DNA of 64,000 nt, taken from assembly GCA_003550325.1 (NCBI GenBank), contig QKWP01000002.1, positions 206,367-270,366 on the forward strand, read 5' to 3'. The notes beneath the pieces were generated by a model. It did not search any database, was not told where the DNA came from, and was given only the letters and a program-made list of their open reading frames with translations. Below are positions 46,980-56,551 of this stretch, piece after piece (position 1 is the first letter of the stretch; every line of letters starts with the position of its first letter). The stretch comes from Gigaspora rosea (lineage: Eukaryota; Glomeromycota; Glomeromycetes; Diversisporales; Gigasporaceae). The position numbers and the translations under genes were made by a program.

Positions 46980-47121
46980 CAATGAAACCCCACAAATGCA
47001 CCCTCAAACTCTAACCAAATATTATACATGACCTCTATAAATGCGTATTTTCTTATTGGTTCTTTAAATGTGTGTTGTTAAAGTTCGATCCCAAGAGCGT
47101 GCATTTATAGAGTTTTCACTG
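46980..47121. mobile_element. 142-bp TA-flanked MITE 110 bp upstream of the terpene synthase start
   Basis: It begins CAATGAAACCCCACAAATGC and ends GCATTTATAGAGTTTTCACTG, imperfect inverted repeats, with TA on both sides (46978-46979 and 47122-47123). CAGTG tips with TA targets fit pogo/Tc1-mariner MITEs. It belongs to the CTCTATAAATGCA family. Confidence 0.75.
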
Positions 47122-47174
47122 TATTATAAAAAGAATTAATATCGTAATAAGCGTACTACAATCTTGTCAATGTG

Positions 47175-47182
47175 TATAAAAG
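47175..47182 (+). promoter_or_regulatory. TATA box of the terpene synthase gene
   Basis: TATAAAAG lies 52 bases before the ATG at 47234 and just downstream of a MITE, which therefore lies in the proximal promoter. Confidence 0.6.
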
Positions 47183-47233
47183 AGAGATATTTGCTTTTGT
47201 CTAAGAAAACTAAATTATTTGCCATTATTAAAG

Positions 47234-48602
47234 ATGCCTTCGATTAATTTTATACACGATAAGTCGTATTCGATTCAGAAAAATAGTACTATCCAAACTC
47301 AAGAAAAGGTTCAAAATTCGATTGTTAATAGAATTTTAAAAAAGAATAAATTCGTTAGATGGGTAAATAGATTAACACATTCTCCAAGATATAAGGTTCT
47401 TCCAGCTGAGGAAGTTCAGAATTTACCTCGTTATAAACCAAAAGATTACGCGTTTAAATATCCTACTACTTGGATACCAAAGAATGATATACATCCACGT
47501 GCAAAAGAACTTGAAGATAGTTTTGTTAATTGGGGAACAAAACTCGGATTCATTAAAGAAGAAAAAAGTGAAGCAATGTCACGTGAAATGGGCCTTGATG
47601 TTTATGTTGGTTATCCTCTTGCTGATTGTGACTATAAGAAAATCCTTCACTTTGGCAAGTACGCCGCTTTATGGTTATTTTGGGATGATTTTGAAGTAGA
47701 GAATTATAAAGAAGTCTCTTGGTCACGAGAAATGTTTTCTAAATATTTTACTACTCGTGGAGAATATGATGAAACATCCTTCTATTCTTACGATGGTGCT
47801 TTTGATGACCCCAGAATTACGCTTGACATGTTGAATGTCAACAATGTTTCTCCCATTTGTCTTGCTTGGATTGAACTTTTTGATGAAATGGCAAAAGAAC
47901 GAAGTGAAAAATGGGTGAAGAGAATAGCAAATGAAATGAAATTTTGGATGTTTTCTAGCATTGAAGAGAATAAAATTGGTTAATATCGAATCTTATAGAA
48001 TCCTTACTGATACAATTATGTATCATACTAATTTATTTTGTACATGTATTTTATTTGATTTTTTATTTTTTTTTATAGCAAAGACTTTTGAAAGAACAGG
48101 CAAACATCCAACATTCGGACAGTATTTTAAAATACGTAAATATACGATTGGAATGATTCCATGCCTTTCCTACATAGAAAATATCATTAATTTTGAAATC
48201 GATCCTCAAATTTTGAAGAATCCTACTTTAAAGAGAATTCGTGATCTTGCTTGTATCTTAGTAGCTCTTACAAATGATGCATTTAGCTTTTGGAAGGATA
48301 TTCATAATAATTGGGTGAATTCTATAAATGCAGTTGCTAGAACAAATCATGTTAATTATGAAGAATCTTTCAAAAGAATTACTATATATCATAATGAATT
48401 GGTTCAAGAGTTTGATAAATTAGCCAATTGTTTACCTAATTGGGATCAGGAAACAAATTATGCTATTAAGAAATGGTTGCAGTGCACACGAGAAATGATT
48501 AGGGGATTTGCCGAATTTGCTGCAAAAGCTAATCGTTATACGAAGAACAAAATTGTAACCAGAGATGATTTTGTCTTAGAATTTTCTCTTGATTACAACT
48601 AA
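47234..48602 (+). CDS. Class I terpene synthase (cyclase), two exons
   Basis: It would ionise a prenyl diphosphate with Mg2+ and cyclise it, probably in the cytosol. Exons are 47234-47978 and 48079-48602, joined across a 100-base GT...AG intron, giving 422 codons plus TAA without interruption. The ATG at 47234 is chosen because the frame upstream offers only TTG. The first metal-binding motif is WDDFEVE (DDxxxE form, about residue 150). The NSE triad is NDAFSFWKD (about residue 310), with D in the last position where E is usual, and NRY near the C-terminus is the conserved RY pair. These three motifs in order, and the length, fit microbial/fungal sesquiterpene-type synthases rather than squalene or prenyl synthases. 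The substrate and product cannot be read from sequence. A P450 in divergent orientation lies 7.6 kb away. Confidence 0.9.
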
Positions 48603-49506
48603 TATTACTAGGCAAGTCATAGCAACATCGCGTAATTGTGTGATTACTAATTAAGAGAACGTTAACGATAGAATTTAGAATAGTGCAGGCCAGTGATTCT
48701 CGCAGAGTCGGAATTTTGCGCAGCGTTTTTTTTGTCTTCATAAAATCAATCTAGTAATTTGTATTTGTGTTCACTATTTTTTCTTGCATAACTTATTTTT
48801 TTGTATCTACCTACATTTTAAATCAATATTACCAATAAATTTTTTTTATTTTACTATATAAGCTTCGATTTTCAAATATGCAAAAAAAATAAATAAATAC
48901 AAAAAACTTTTTTATCTTTAAAATGAATATTTATTTATTGTCTTTAGAGCAAATTGTATAACATTAATTAGCAAATTTAGTTTCTTTTTATGCAGATCGA
49001 TTAATTTGGGAATTTGATCAGCTTGTCAACGACAGATCACAGTTTTTAGCCTTTTATGGTAGGTCTTTAGTAGGATACAAGTATGGTTATGCATGTTGTA
49101 ACTAGCGGAAAGAAGTGGTAAGTGGGTTAAGGGATATTAAGAATAGTTCTCCGCATGGTAATTCCGGTATTCTTCTGTTCGCTATCGCTCGCCTTAGTTA
49201 GGCTGGCTCTATCGACCCTCCCTACCTTCCCGTCTTTTTCGTTGACAATAGCGCAATGACCACTATTGGAAATCGCTATGTAAACTGTAAAGGCTTGTTT
49301 TTTGTTATAAGATTGTTGCTAATTTTGCAGTTAGGCCGCTCCAATTTAATTCTATGTTTAACATAATCCCCCCCTCTCGATTGAGCAATTTATGGGGGGT
49401 TAAACAACATATATATATACTGTATATAACTTTTAGATTCAAATTTCACTTTTCATATTACTAAAATGAACCCATACAGAAAGATCACCAAAATTAGAGT
49501 AGCTGC
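48603..49506. other. Downstream flank of the terpene synthase
   Basis: No gene is seen. CCCCCCCT...ATGGGGGG (about 49370-49400) can form a small hairpin. A less AT-rich patch at 49140-49260 shows no sustained frame. Confidence 0.5.
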
Positions 49507-49945
49507 GTGATACAGTCATGCAAAACCTAGAAACATTATATAAGTTAGTTAGAATTAATTAGTAAAATTTTATGAAACTTAAGATTTTATAGAATTTTAT
49601 TAATAAAATTTTATAAAGTCTTATTATACACAAATTTTTATTAATTAATTCTAACTTTATGCACTAAGTAAACATGTTCAGCACCTAAAAATATATCAAA
49701 TCGGCAGGGTTAGTCTTATTTTACTTGAAATTTGGATAATAGATGCATAATTTTGGATTTTTGATCAAAAAAGTCAAATTTAAGCATCTTTTCTCCAAAT
49801 TTCAAGTAAATAAAAAGAATACTGCCGATCTAATGTATTTTTAGGCTCTGAACAAGGTTACCTAGTGAAATAAGTTAGAATTAATTAGTAAAATTTTATG
49901 AATAATAAGATTATATAGAATTTTATTAATAAAATTCTATAAAAT
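49507..49945. repeat. Array of palindromic MITEs A-B-A (left arm)
   Basis: MITE-A (to 49695) is followed by MITE-B, a 137-bp palindrome (49696-49832; ends ATCAAATCGGCAG and CTGCCGATCTAA, arms TACTTGAAATTTGG/CCAAATTTCAAGTA). A second MITE-A (from 49833) follows and is cut at 49945 by the 7.2-kb element. The array continues at 57146. Confidence 0.75.
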
Positions 49946-50534
49946 AGTAGGGTCAAAAGTGGAGTTCTGGGTCACTTTTTTTACACCTCTATATGACTAT
50001 TGCTTTAAAAGTCTTTTAATCGTTATCCTGCTATATTTTATAGCACTTTTATACACTTTAGCTTGGTGTAAATTTTTTCATAGCTAGAACTATCTATTTT
50101 TATATTTTTTAATCAAATTGGATGACGACAAAAAAAGTAATTTCTCGTCACTCATATATATCAAGAAAAATAAATATCGCCATACCTAATATCATATACC
50201 ACTTACCTATATATAAATCAAGGTACCAAAAATTAAATATATATTTTCCTTTTATAATACTTTTGATAATGTTTACCAACATAATAGCTTCTAATATGAT
50301 CTGGACATCGTCTACTTTCAGAACGAGTAGGTTTATCACAATCAGTACAAGGAAAGCGTTTGATTGCATTTTTATGAAGCCAACATCCTTCAGGTCTCAT
50401 ACATGATTGACCGCATATTGCTCCAGTATATAAAAGGAAATCACATATATATTCACCTAACTGCATTTTTATATATGCCTACTACATATTAATTTTCAAA
50501 TTGAACAAAAATATTTTATAAGTAACGGATAGGA
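49946..50534. repeat. Left 589-bp terminal inverted repeat
   Basis: It pairs with 56552-57140 over its whole length with scattered substitutions. The match fades just beyond GTAACGGATAGGA, after which an ATTATCAATATTAC-rich stretch (50535-50690) is unique to the left side. Confidence 0.9.
50233..50466 (-). CDS. Small Cys-rich (zinc-finger-like) protein in the left TIR
   Basis: The 77-residue ORF has an ATG start and reads outward toward the element's left end. Cysteines are arranged C-x3-C-x5-C (ICGQSCMRPEGC), then C-x2-C (FPCTDC) and RRCPDHIRSYY, a pattern that could bind one or two zinc ions. The C-terminus is basic (KHYQKYYKRK). The right-TIR copy differs at about a dozen positions, yet all the Cys and His residues of the core are kept. 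It may bind DNA ends or regulate transposition; this is inference. Confidence 0.6.
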   Translation of the reverse strand: MQLGEYICDFLLYTGAICGQSCMRPEGCWLHKNAIKRFPCTDCDKPTRSESRRCPDHIRSYYVGKHYQKYYKRKIYI

Positions 50535-50694
50535 TATTATCAAAAATAACATATTACAAATATTATTAATATTATCAATATTACTGGTATTATCAATAAT
50601 AGCATTATAGATATTATCAATATTACCGATATTATCAATAATATTATTATTAGTATTTTTTTTTATCAATATTACTGATACTATTAACAAGACT

Positions 50695-51162
50695 ATGCGA
50701 TCTGATGCACTCAAACTATCACCAGATGACTATAAATATATTATGCAATACGAAGATGCAAAATCCAAACCTTTAGAGATGCTTAGAGATCAATATCCTA
50801 TGTCCAATACCCGTTTTTATCGGATATAGAAAGGGAAAGAGGTTTGCACAAATGTTTGGAATCCATATTTAGCTGATTCAGAAAGTGATATTTCAATGCC
50901 TATAGTTGTGAAAGAGACAAAAAAGAGAAAATCCAAGTTCAAGTTTGTGCTTATTTCTGATCAACACTCTGTTAGTAAAGATTCAACTGAAAAGGTAGAC
51001 AAAATATCAGAAGCAAAAAAAGAAATCATACCACCTGAAGCCTTACAAAAAACTGAAGATCCTTTGGAATTCTATAAGAGAACACAAAAAGAGATTAAAA
51101 AAGTTAGAGCAGATGCACGTGCTGATATTTCTAAAGTATCAACTTCTAATCTAAAAGTATAG
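50695..51162 (+). pseudogene. HTH-like small ORF of the 7.2-kb element, one in-frame stop
   Basis: The frame starts at ATG 50695 and would encode 155 residues. The N-terminal part (LSPDDYKYIMQYEDAKSK, LEMLRDQYPMSNTRFYRI) looks like a helix-turn-helix. A TAG at 50827 follows RFYRI, where RIWKG-like sequence suggests Trp. The rest is charged (Lys/Glu) and ends EIKKVRADARADISKVS. No named family is recognised; DNA binding is inferred. Confidence 0.5.
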
Positions 51163-51281
51163 AATTGATTTCTTCTTTATACTTATTACGTAAATCATTA
51201 TAATATCCGATAAATTAAGAATTGGTTTGAACACTAGTAAATATTGCCTTTTCAAGTTCCTTTACATGAATGGTCAAACTT

Positions 51282-52424
51282 TCACAATTTACGCATTTTT
51301 TTTAAATCATTTTCACTAGATAGATTATGACCCTTTAGGGCCGCCCCTTCGGGCCTGTGAAGCAAGCTATCAGATGCTTCTTTATGCCACGACTCTTCAG
51401 GTTTAGAAGAATCCGTAGATACTTGGACTGAGGAAGCAGAGCTTCGAGTCAAAGACTCATCATACTTGTGAAAAGTCAGGTTGATTTCTGGTTTAAGTAT
51501 TTCTCTCTTGGACTTATGTACTGAAAGAGGTATAGTAATTACTTTATTTTTATGCATTAACTTAAATTCACACTTGACAATGGGCTCCCATCCAGCTCGA
51601 TCAAGCCAAGGTGTACCTAATAATATCCAAGGTTTATCATCATCTATGACTGGGAAGTCTTTAGAGATTGTACAACTATTTTCTCCCTGGCCAACAGTAA
51701 TCGAAATATTATAAGATATGCCTGAAGACTTTATAGAATTATTACGCCATTTAGCAGATGGTTTTTTATTTTTATCAATTTCTGCTCCCAATAGTTTTAT
51801 AAGACCTTTTGAGATAAGTGAGCAATTTGCTCCACTATCTATCATAGCAGAAGGCACTTGTACAATTTTTCCTAATGGTGAGCTAATCTTGCAACATATA
51901 GTAGCAATATCATTAGGAATAATTTTACGAATAAAATTAATTTCTATAGGGTTGGGGCATGAAATTTCTGTCTCTGATTGTGATCCCTCTGGGGCTGTTT
52001 GCTGGGAAGCTATTCGAATTAGATCTGATATTGGTTGCAAGATGTGAGAGAATACCATAGTAATCTCATTCCAGAACTTTTCTCGTTCCTTGTCTGAGAA
52101 ATTTGAAGTAAAATGATTTAGAACATGATCTTTTAGTGCAATGAATTTGGCATTAATCATATTATATCCATTAATAGATACTTCTTTAGGTTGTGTACGA
52201 GTAAATGAATCAACTATTGATCGTAAAATAGCGAAAAATGCATTTAGGGTAATATTATTTGTAGGATTTTTAAGTAACCTAGTATCTTTACTGCTCTTTT
52301 TATCAGAAGAGGCACTAGATTTTTTGCTAGAAGTTTTATTGCGAAGCAATGATCTTTCAGATCTTGGCTTGGCACCTTTGTGCTTTTTTGATCTTTTGGT
52401 ATCAGAATAAGTTTTTTTTTTTTT
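51282..52424 (-). pseudogene. Retropepsin-like protease region of the gag-pro reading
   Basis: The frame is open from the A13 run at 52412-52424 down to TAA near 51282. It shows a Ser/Lys-rich linker, a helical region, and the aspartic protease core: PSAMIDSGANCSLISKGLI with the catalytic DSGA, then KPWILLGTPWLDRAGW as the C-terminal I-L-G-x-x-W-L signature, and a Ser-rich tail. No ATG lies between the upstream stop in this frame and the A-run, and the first ATG is about 65 codons downstream of 52349. The domain probably depends on a -1 shift at the A-run from gag, or on an internal start. The core itself has no stop. It would process the gag-like protein. Confidence 0.75.
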
Positions 52425-54876
52425 GTAGCATTGACTTCATATTCTTCTGAATCGCTTTCTGAATTACTAGATTCACTGGTCTCAGAGGAACTAGATCCTG
52501 AATCATTCTATGAACATGCCAAGGTATTGGTTTCAAGTTCATTTTCACTAGATATTATACTATTTTCACTATCGCTAGAGTCTGAAGATGATTCATCTGA
52601 AATTATATGGGCATTGACACGTTTTGATCGACTCGATGATTTCTTTTTTTGGGTCTTAGATTTTGATTTTGATTTAGTCTTGCGACGAGAAGATTTAGGC
52701 TTGCTAGAATTCTTTTTTATAGCTTTTTCCATTTTAGTCTGATTGATATGAAGATCTTCTAATTGTTTACAAATATCTTCAATAGGATCATCATCATCAT
52801 AAAACTATTAGAATCAGGATCAGTATCATCTTTTACAAGATCATTTAAGAATCGATCTATATGAATCTTGTCTGCTTTTTCCTTACCAGGACCAGGCTTT
52901 TTAGCTAAAGTCTTTTTAGCTTGCTTCATAATCTCTATAAATTGTCTAATCGCTTCAGTATTAGAGTCAACTTGATATACTTGTTTTGGCTTTGCTTCAA
53001 AGATGCGCTTCTCTGAGGCTAGACTTTGTTTTTCTCTGGAAGCTATTCGTTCTTCTACAAGCTTGTCAATATCCGCATCAGAATAAAATTGCTGTTGATG
53101 CTCTATAGCAGATTTTGGAATAGAATATGCAACAGATAATTGCTCTGTTTTATATCTCTCAATTTCTTAGAGTTCTGTAAGCAATTCAGATACAGGCCTG
53201 TTAATTCCAATACGTCGAATTTCTAATTGATTATCAGGAGAAATACCACGAATAAATTGTAATCGAATTTGTTGTTTATCAATACCAGCAAGTCTAGCAA
53301 GTTTATGTAACTTAGAATAAAATCAACCTACAGAATCTTTGCCTTGAACTGTTGTCCCAAAGAGCATTCGCTGTTTTTCTGCAGTAACTGTAGGATAGTT
53401 TCTCTTGAACCAGTATATTGTTTGTCCAAGCATGATTCCAACTACAACTACACTATTGCCTGTATTAGCATTTGGCGCATTGGGTAATCTATCTGTTAGG
53501 CGCCCATCAGCAAAAGACCAGTCTTCATCAAATACTGTATGAGCTGAGATAACAATATTTCCGGCCTGGCCCATGGCACTATGTCTTAAATTTGCTCCAA
53601 GTTGTGCTGCTGTTTGTCCTTGAGCCAGAGCCAAAGTAGCTTGTCCAGTATTATCTAATAAATTTCTCAATTCCCAATTTTTTCTTCGAAGAGATCTTTC
53701 ATACCAATCTTTAGCATCACTTTTGAGACATGTTTCAAAAAGACCATGTGCTCAAACTCTATAAGCGTGTCCAGCTAATACATTAATTCCTACAGCCACA
53801 AGATATGAGCGAAAAGAATCAATAAATTCTTCTGGATCCTTATCGGGATAGCCATAAAAATTTGGAGGTGGGTATCCTACCATTCCTCTATATTGATTAT
53901 TTATAGGTTGATTATTCTGAAGTACAAAAATTTGTTGATTTAAATTATTAATTAATTGTTCTGAATTTCGGGCCCGATTTTTTCACTTGCCCCACTTATT
54001 TTGTAATTGGTGATAGGTCTGTCTGTTTTTCAATTTTAATGCAAAGCTTTCTATAAGCAATTCTGATATCTGTCTTTTTTGTGTATGGATTGTAATTTGC
54101 CCATCAAGTTCTCGAGATTTGAATATATTATGCCATGTTCTGTGGGCCTCATAAGCCTGGTGAAGAAGATCATAGTCATTTTGAAGTGTGGCTAACTGGG
54201 TTTGTGAATCGGCAAACTGGGTCTGGAAATTGGTTAACTGGGTTTGCAAAGTTATTAGCTGGGTCTTCAAATTCGCTACTCGATTTTCTGCATTAATTGC
54301 TCGAGCATTTGCTTGTGGATATATTTGTAACACCAATCTTTCAAACCTTTCTCCGGCATCAGAAATTATATCAAGATAATCTTCAATGCCATTTATTGTA
54401 GGTGCTGTTGTAATTGGACTCTGAAAATATTGTCTAATGTTATCAATCTCTCGTGTAATTCTACGTTTCTGGATCGTGGCTTGATTTTCAAGAAGAGATA
54501 ATGTTCGGGAGGATCCTGGTGGTTGCGCCATTTCTATAGTATCATTGGAATTTTTATATAAAACAAGTATTTTTTCATTAAGCTTGTCTATTTCATCCTG
54601 AAAAATTGCTAATCGTTTTTCTAAATAATCTATATAATTCTCTTGGTTTATAGAATTTTGAAGCGTCTTTTCTAACTGTTCTTTAAGATTAGATATTTCT
54701 AATCGCAATGGATCTAGATCCTCATCTCGAATTAAGATTTCTTTTTTGAGATATTTAATATAATCTTCTTTTAAAACTAGATCCTGCTGTAATTTGCAGA
54801 CTTGATCTTGTATTGTTAATAAATCATTTTTAAATTGATTAATTCTACTAGATGATATATTTTCTAGCAATGCCAT
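52412..54876 (-). pseudogene. Gag-like structural protein of the 7.2-kb element
   Basis: It starts at ATG 54876 and reads nearly continuously for about 820 codons. Residues 1-125 and about 195-230 are coiled-coil (repeats such as LQTQLTNFQTQFADSQTQLA). Next comes a proline-rich PPPNFYGYPDKDPEEFI motif leading into a retrotransposon-gag core (LFETCLKSDAKDWYE), an Ala/Gln-rich part, and a Lys/Ser/Asp-rich low-complexity tail (KPKSSRRKTKSKSKSKTQ). No CCHC knuckle. Stops are TGA 53983, TGA 53752, TGA 53323, TAA 53167 and TAG 52508, each one transition from Trp, Arg or Gln. One frameshift lies near 52800. It would build a particle or bind nucleic acid if active. It resembles gag proteins that I associate with Glomeromycotina genomes. 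Confidence 0.75.
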
Positions 54877-54901
54877 ATTTTTTAAACTATAATAAGAAAA
54901 G

Positions 54902-55995
54902 ATGTTATCTATTCCTATTATTCATGTAGATTCTGAAAAAGCTCGTGAATTAGATATATCTATTGCTTTGTATAAGATTTATTATCAACCTAATGGCTAT
55001 CAAAGAACTGCGAAAAAATTGCATGAAGCTTCTCTAGGCTCGAAGAGCCATTGCTCTGCAATAAAATCTGGATATAATTTTTCTATCGATGAAATATGTG
55101 ATTGGCTTGAAAAACAGGCTTTATATCAAATTCATAAACCACGTCCACAGTTTATTCCTAGAGCCTCATTTAATAGCATACAGATTCCTAATGAATGCCA
55201 TCAAGCGGATATTCTTTATATGCCTCATGATACAATTAATAATATAACTTATAAATATTGCTTATGTATAGTTGATATGGCTTCATGATTTAAGTGGGCA
55301 GTTCCTTTAACAGATAAGACATCGAATGGTGTAGCTAAGGCTTTTAAGAAAGTTTATGTAATTCTAATTGTTCTCTTATTTGGCCTAAATTATTAATGGT
55401 CGATCCTGGTTCAGAATTTAAATCTGATTGTAAAGAATTAATGGATAAATATAATGTTAAAATTAAGGTTGGCACGTCTCATAGATCCCAGGCTATTGTT
55501 GAAAGATTTAATCGTACTTTAGCAGAAAAATTGTTTCAATTGCAAGATGCTTCTGATTTATTATTGCCTATATCTAAAAGATCGAGAGCTTGGGTTAGAA
55601 ATCTTTATATAATTATTGATAATCTTAATAATTCGGTAACTAGATTAATTGATATGGCCCCTGCTAAAGCAATAAAAATGAAACCGGTTATTTCAACATC
55701 TTCTAAAATACGCAATGGACCCTTGGGCTTTGATGAATCCAAGCTATCTTATAATACTCCTGTAAGATATTTACTTGAACCTGGTGAGTTAGAAGATGGA
55801 CATATGCGAGTGACTAATATGAATTGGTCTCCTCAAGTTTATTATATTTGTAAAGCTTTGGTACAAAAAAATCAACCTATCTTATATTGGCTTGAAGATA
55901 AGAAGAGCAATAGACCAAAGCGGTCTTTTGTTAGAGAGGAACTCCAAGTTATTATAGAATCACAACTACCATCCCAATGGGTGCTCACAAGTTGA
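54902..55995 (+). pseudogene. Retroviral-type integrase of the 7.2-kb element
   Basis: It is the likely transposase, joining element ends to target DNA. Starting at ATG 54902: an N-terminal helix-turn-helix (about residues 18-75, YYQPNGYQRTAKKLHEAS), then WLEKQALYQIHKP, and the catalytic core with HQADILYM (first D), MVDPGSEF (second D) and QAIVERFNRTLAEKLF (E, 32 residues after the second D; retroviruses usually have 35). The C-terminal part has RVTNMNWSPQVYYI, an SH3-like DNA-binding segment, and ends KRSFVREELQVI. There is no zinc-binding HHCC domain of the LTR-element kind. TGA at 55286 (Arg or Trp expected) and one frameshift near 55355 inactivate it. Its start lies 25 bp from the divergent gag start. 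Confidence 0.85.
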
Positions 55996-56032
55996 AAAAT
56001 ACTCGTAGAGTATTTCAAGCTAGTATTTGTTA

Positions 56033-56491
56033 TTAATTTTCTGATAGAAATTCATTTATATTATCAATTTCATTATTATCAAGGAAGTTACTAATTTCAT
56101 TTTGAATTTTAGTTAAATCTTTGAAATGTGGTTTTGCTAACTTGTAATATAAACGATTAAGATCTTCAATGGCTTTTAATAGTCTAGGTTCGAATCTATA
56201 CCATTGTTTGTATTGCTCCTTCATTTCCATATATTTTTCCTTATTTGGAAATCTGATTTTTGCATATTTCACTATATATTCATCTGGCTCTTCGTCATTA
56301 AATAAATTCCTGTATTGCTTTTTATAGCCTTGCATTAATTTTCCATCTTTAGGTTTTCCGCAATAATCTGCTACTATAACTATCTCTTTGGTAGCTTTAG
56401 CTATATCTTGCCATTTGGGTATTGATTGGTTTTCAGCTGAGGATTTGACCTCATTGGATATCTGATTGATATTTTTATTAGTAGATGTCAT
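56033..56491 (-). CDS. Orphan 152-residue ORF of the 7.2-kb element
   Basis: It is intact from ATG 56491 to TAA, convergent with the integrase (37 bases between the stops). It is helical and charged with many aromatic residues (KKQYRNLFNDEEPDEYIVKY, EQYKQWYRFEPRLLKA) and an acidic end. No signal peptide, membrane segment or known motif. Its integrity, in an element whose larger genes have stops, is notable. The function is unknown. Confidence 0.55.
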   Translation of the reverse strand: MTSTNKNINQISNEVKSSAENQSIPKWQDIAKATKEIVIVADYCGKPKDGKLMQGYKKQYRNLFNDEEPDEYIVKYAKIRFPNKEKYMEMKEQYKQWYRFEPRLLKAIEDLNRLYYKLAKPHFKDLTKIQNEISNFLDNNEIDNINEFLSEN

Positions 56492-56551
56492 TTGAATATA
56501 TGATATGTTTTAATTATCTAAAGTTTTGTATATGGGTGCTGGTACGAAATT

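Noticed and set aside
47219-47233. Terpene synthase start at 47219
   Set aside because: That codon is TTG; the ATG at 47234 is in frame 15 bases later and suits the TATA distance.
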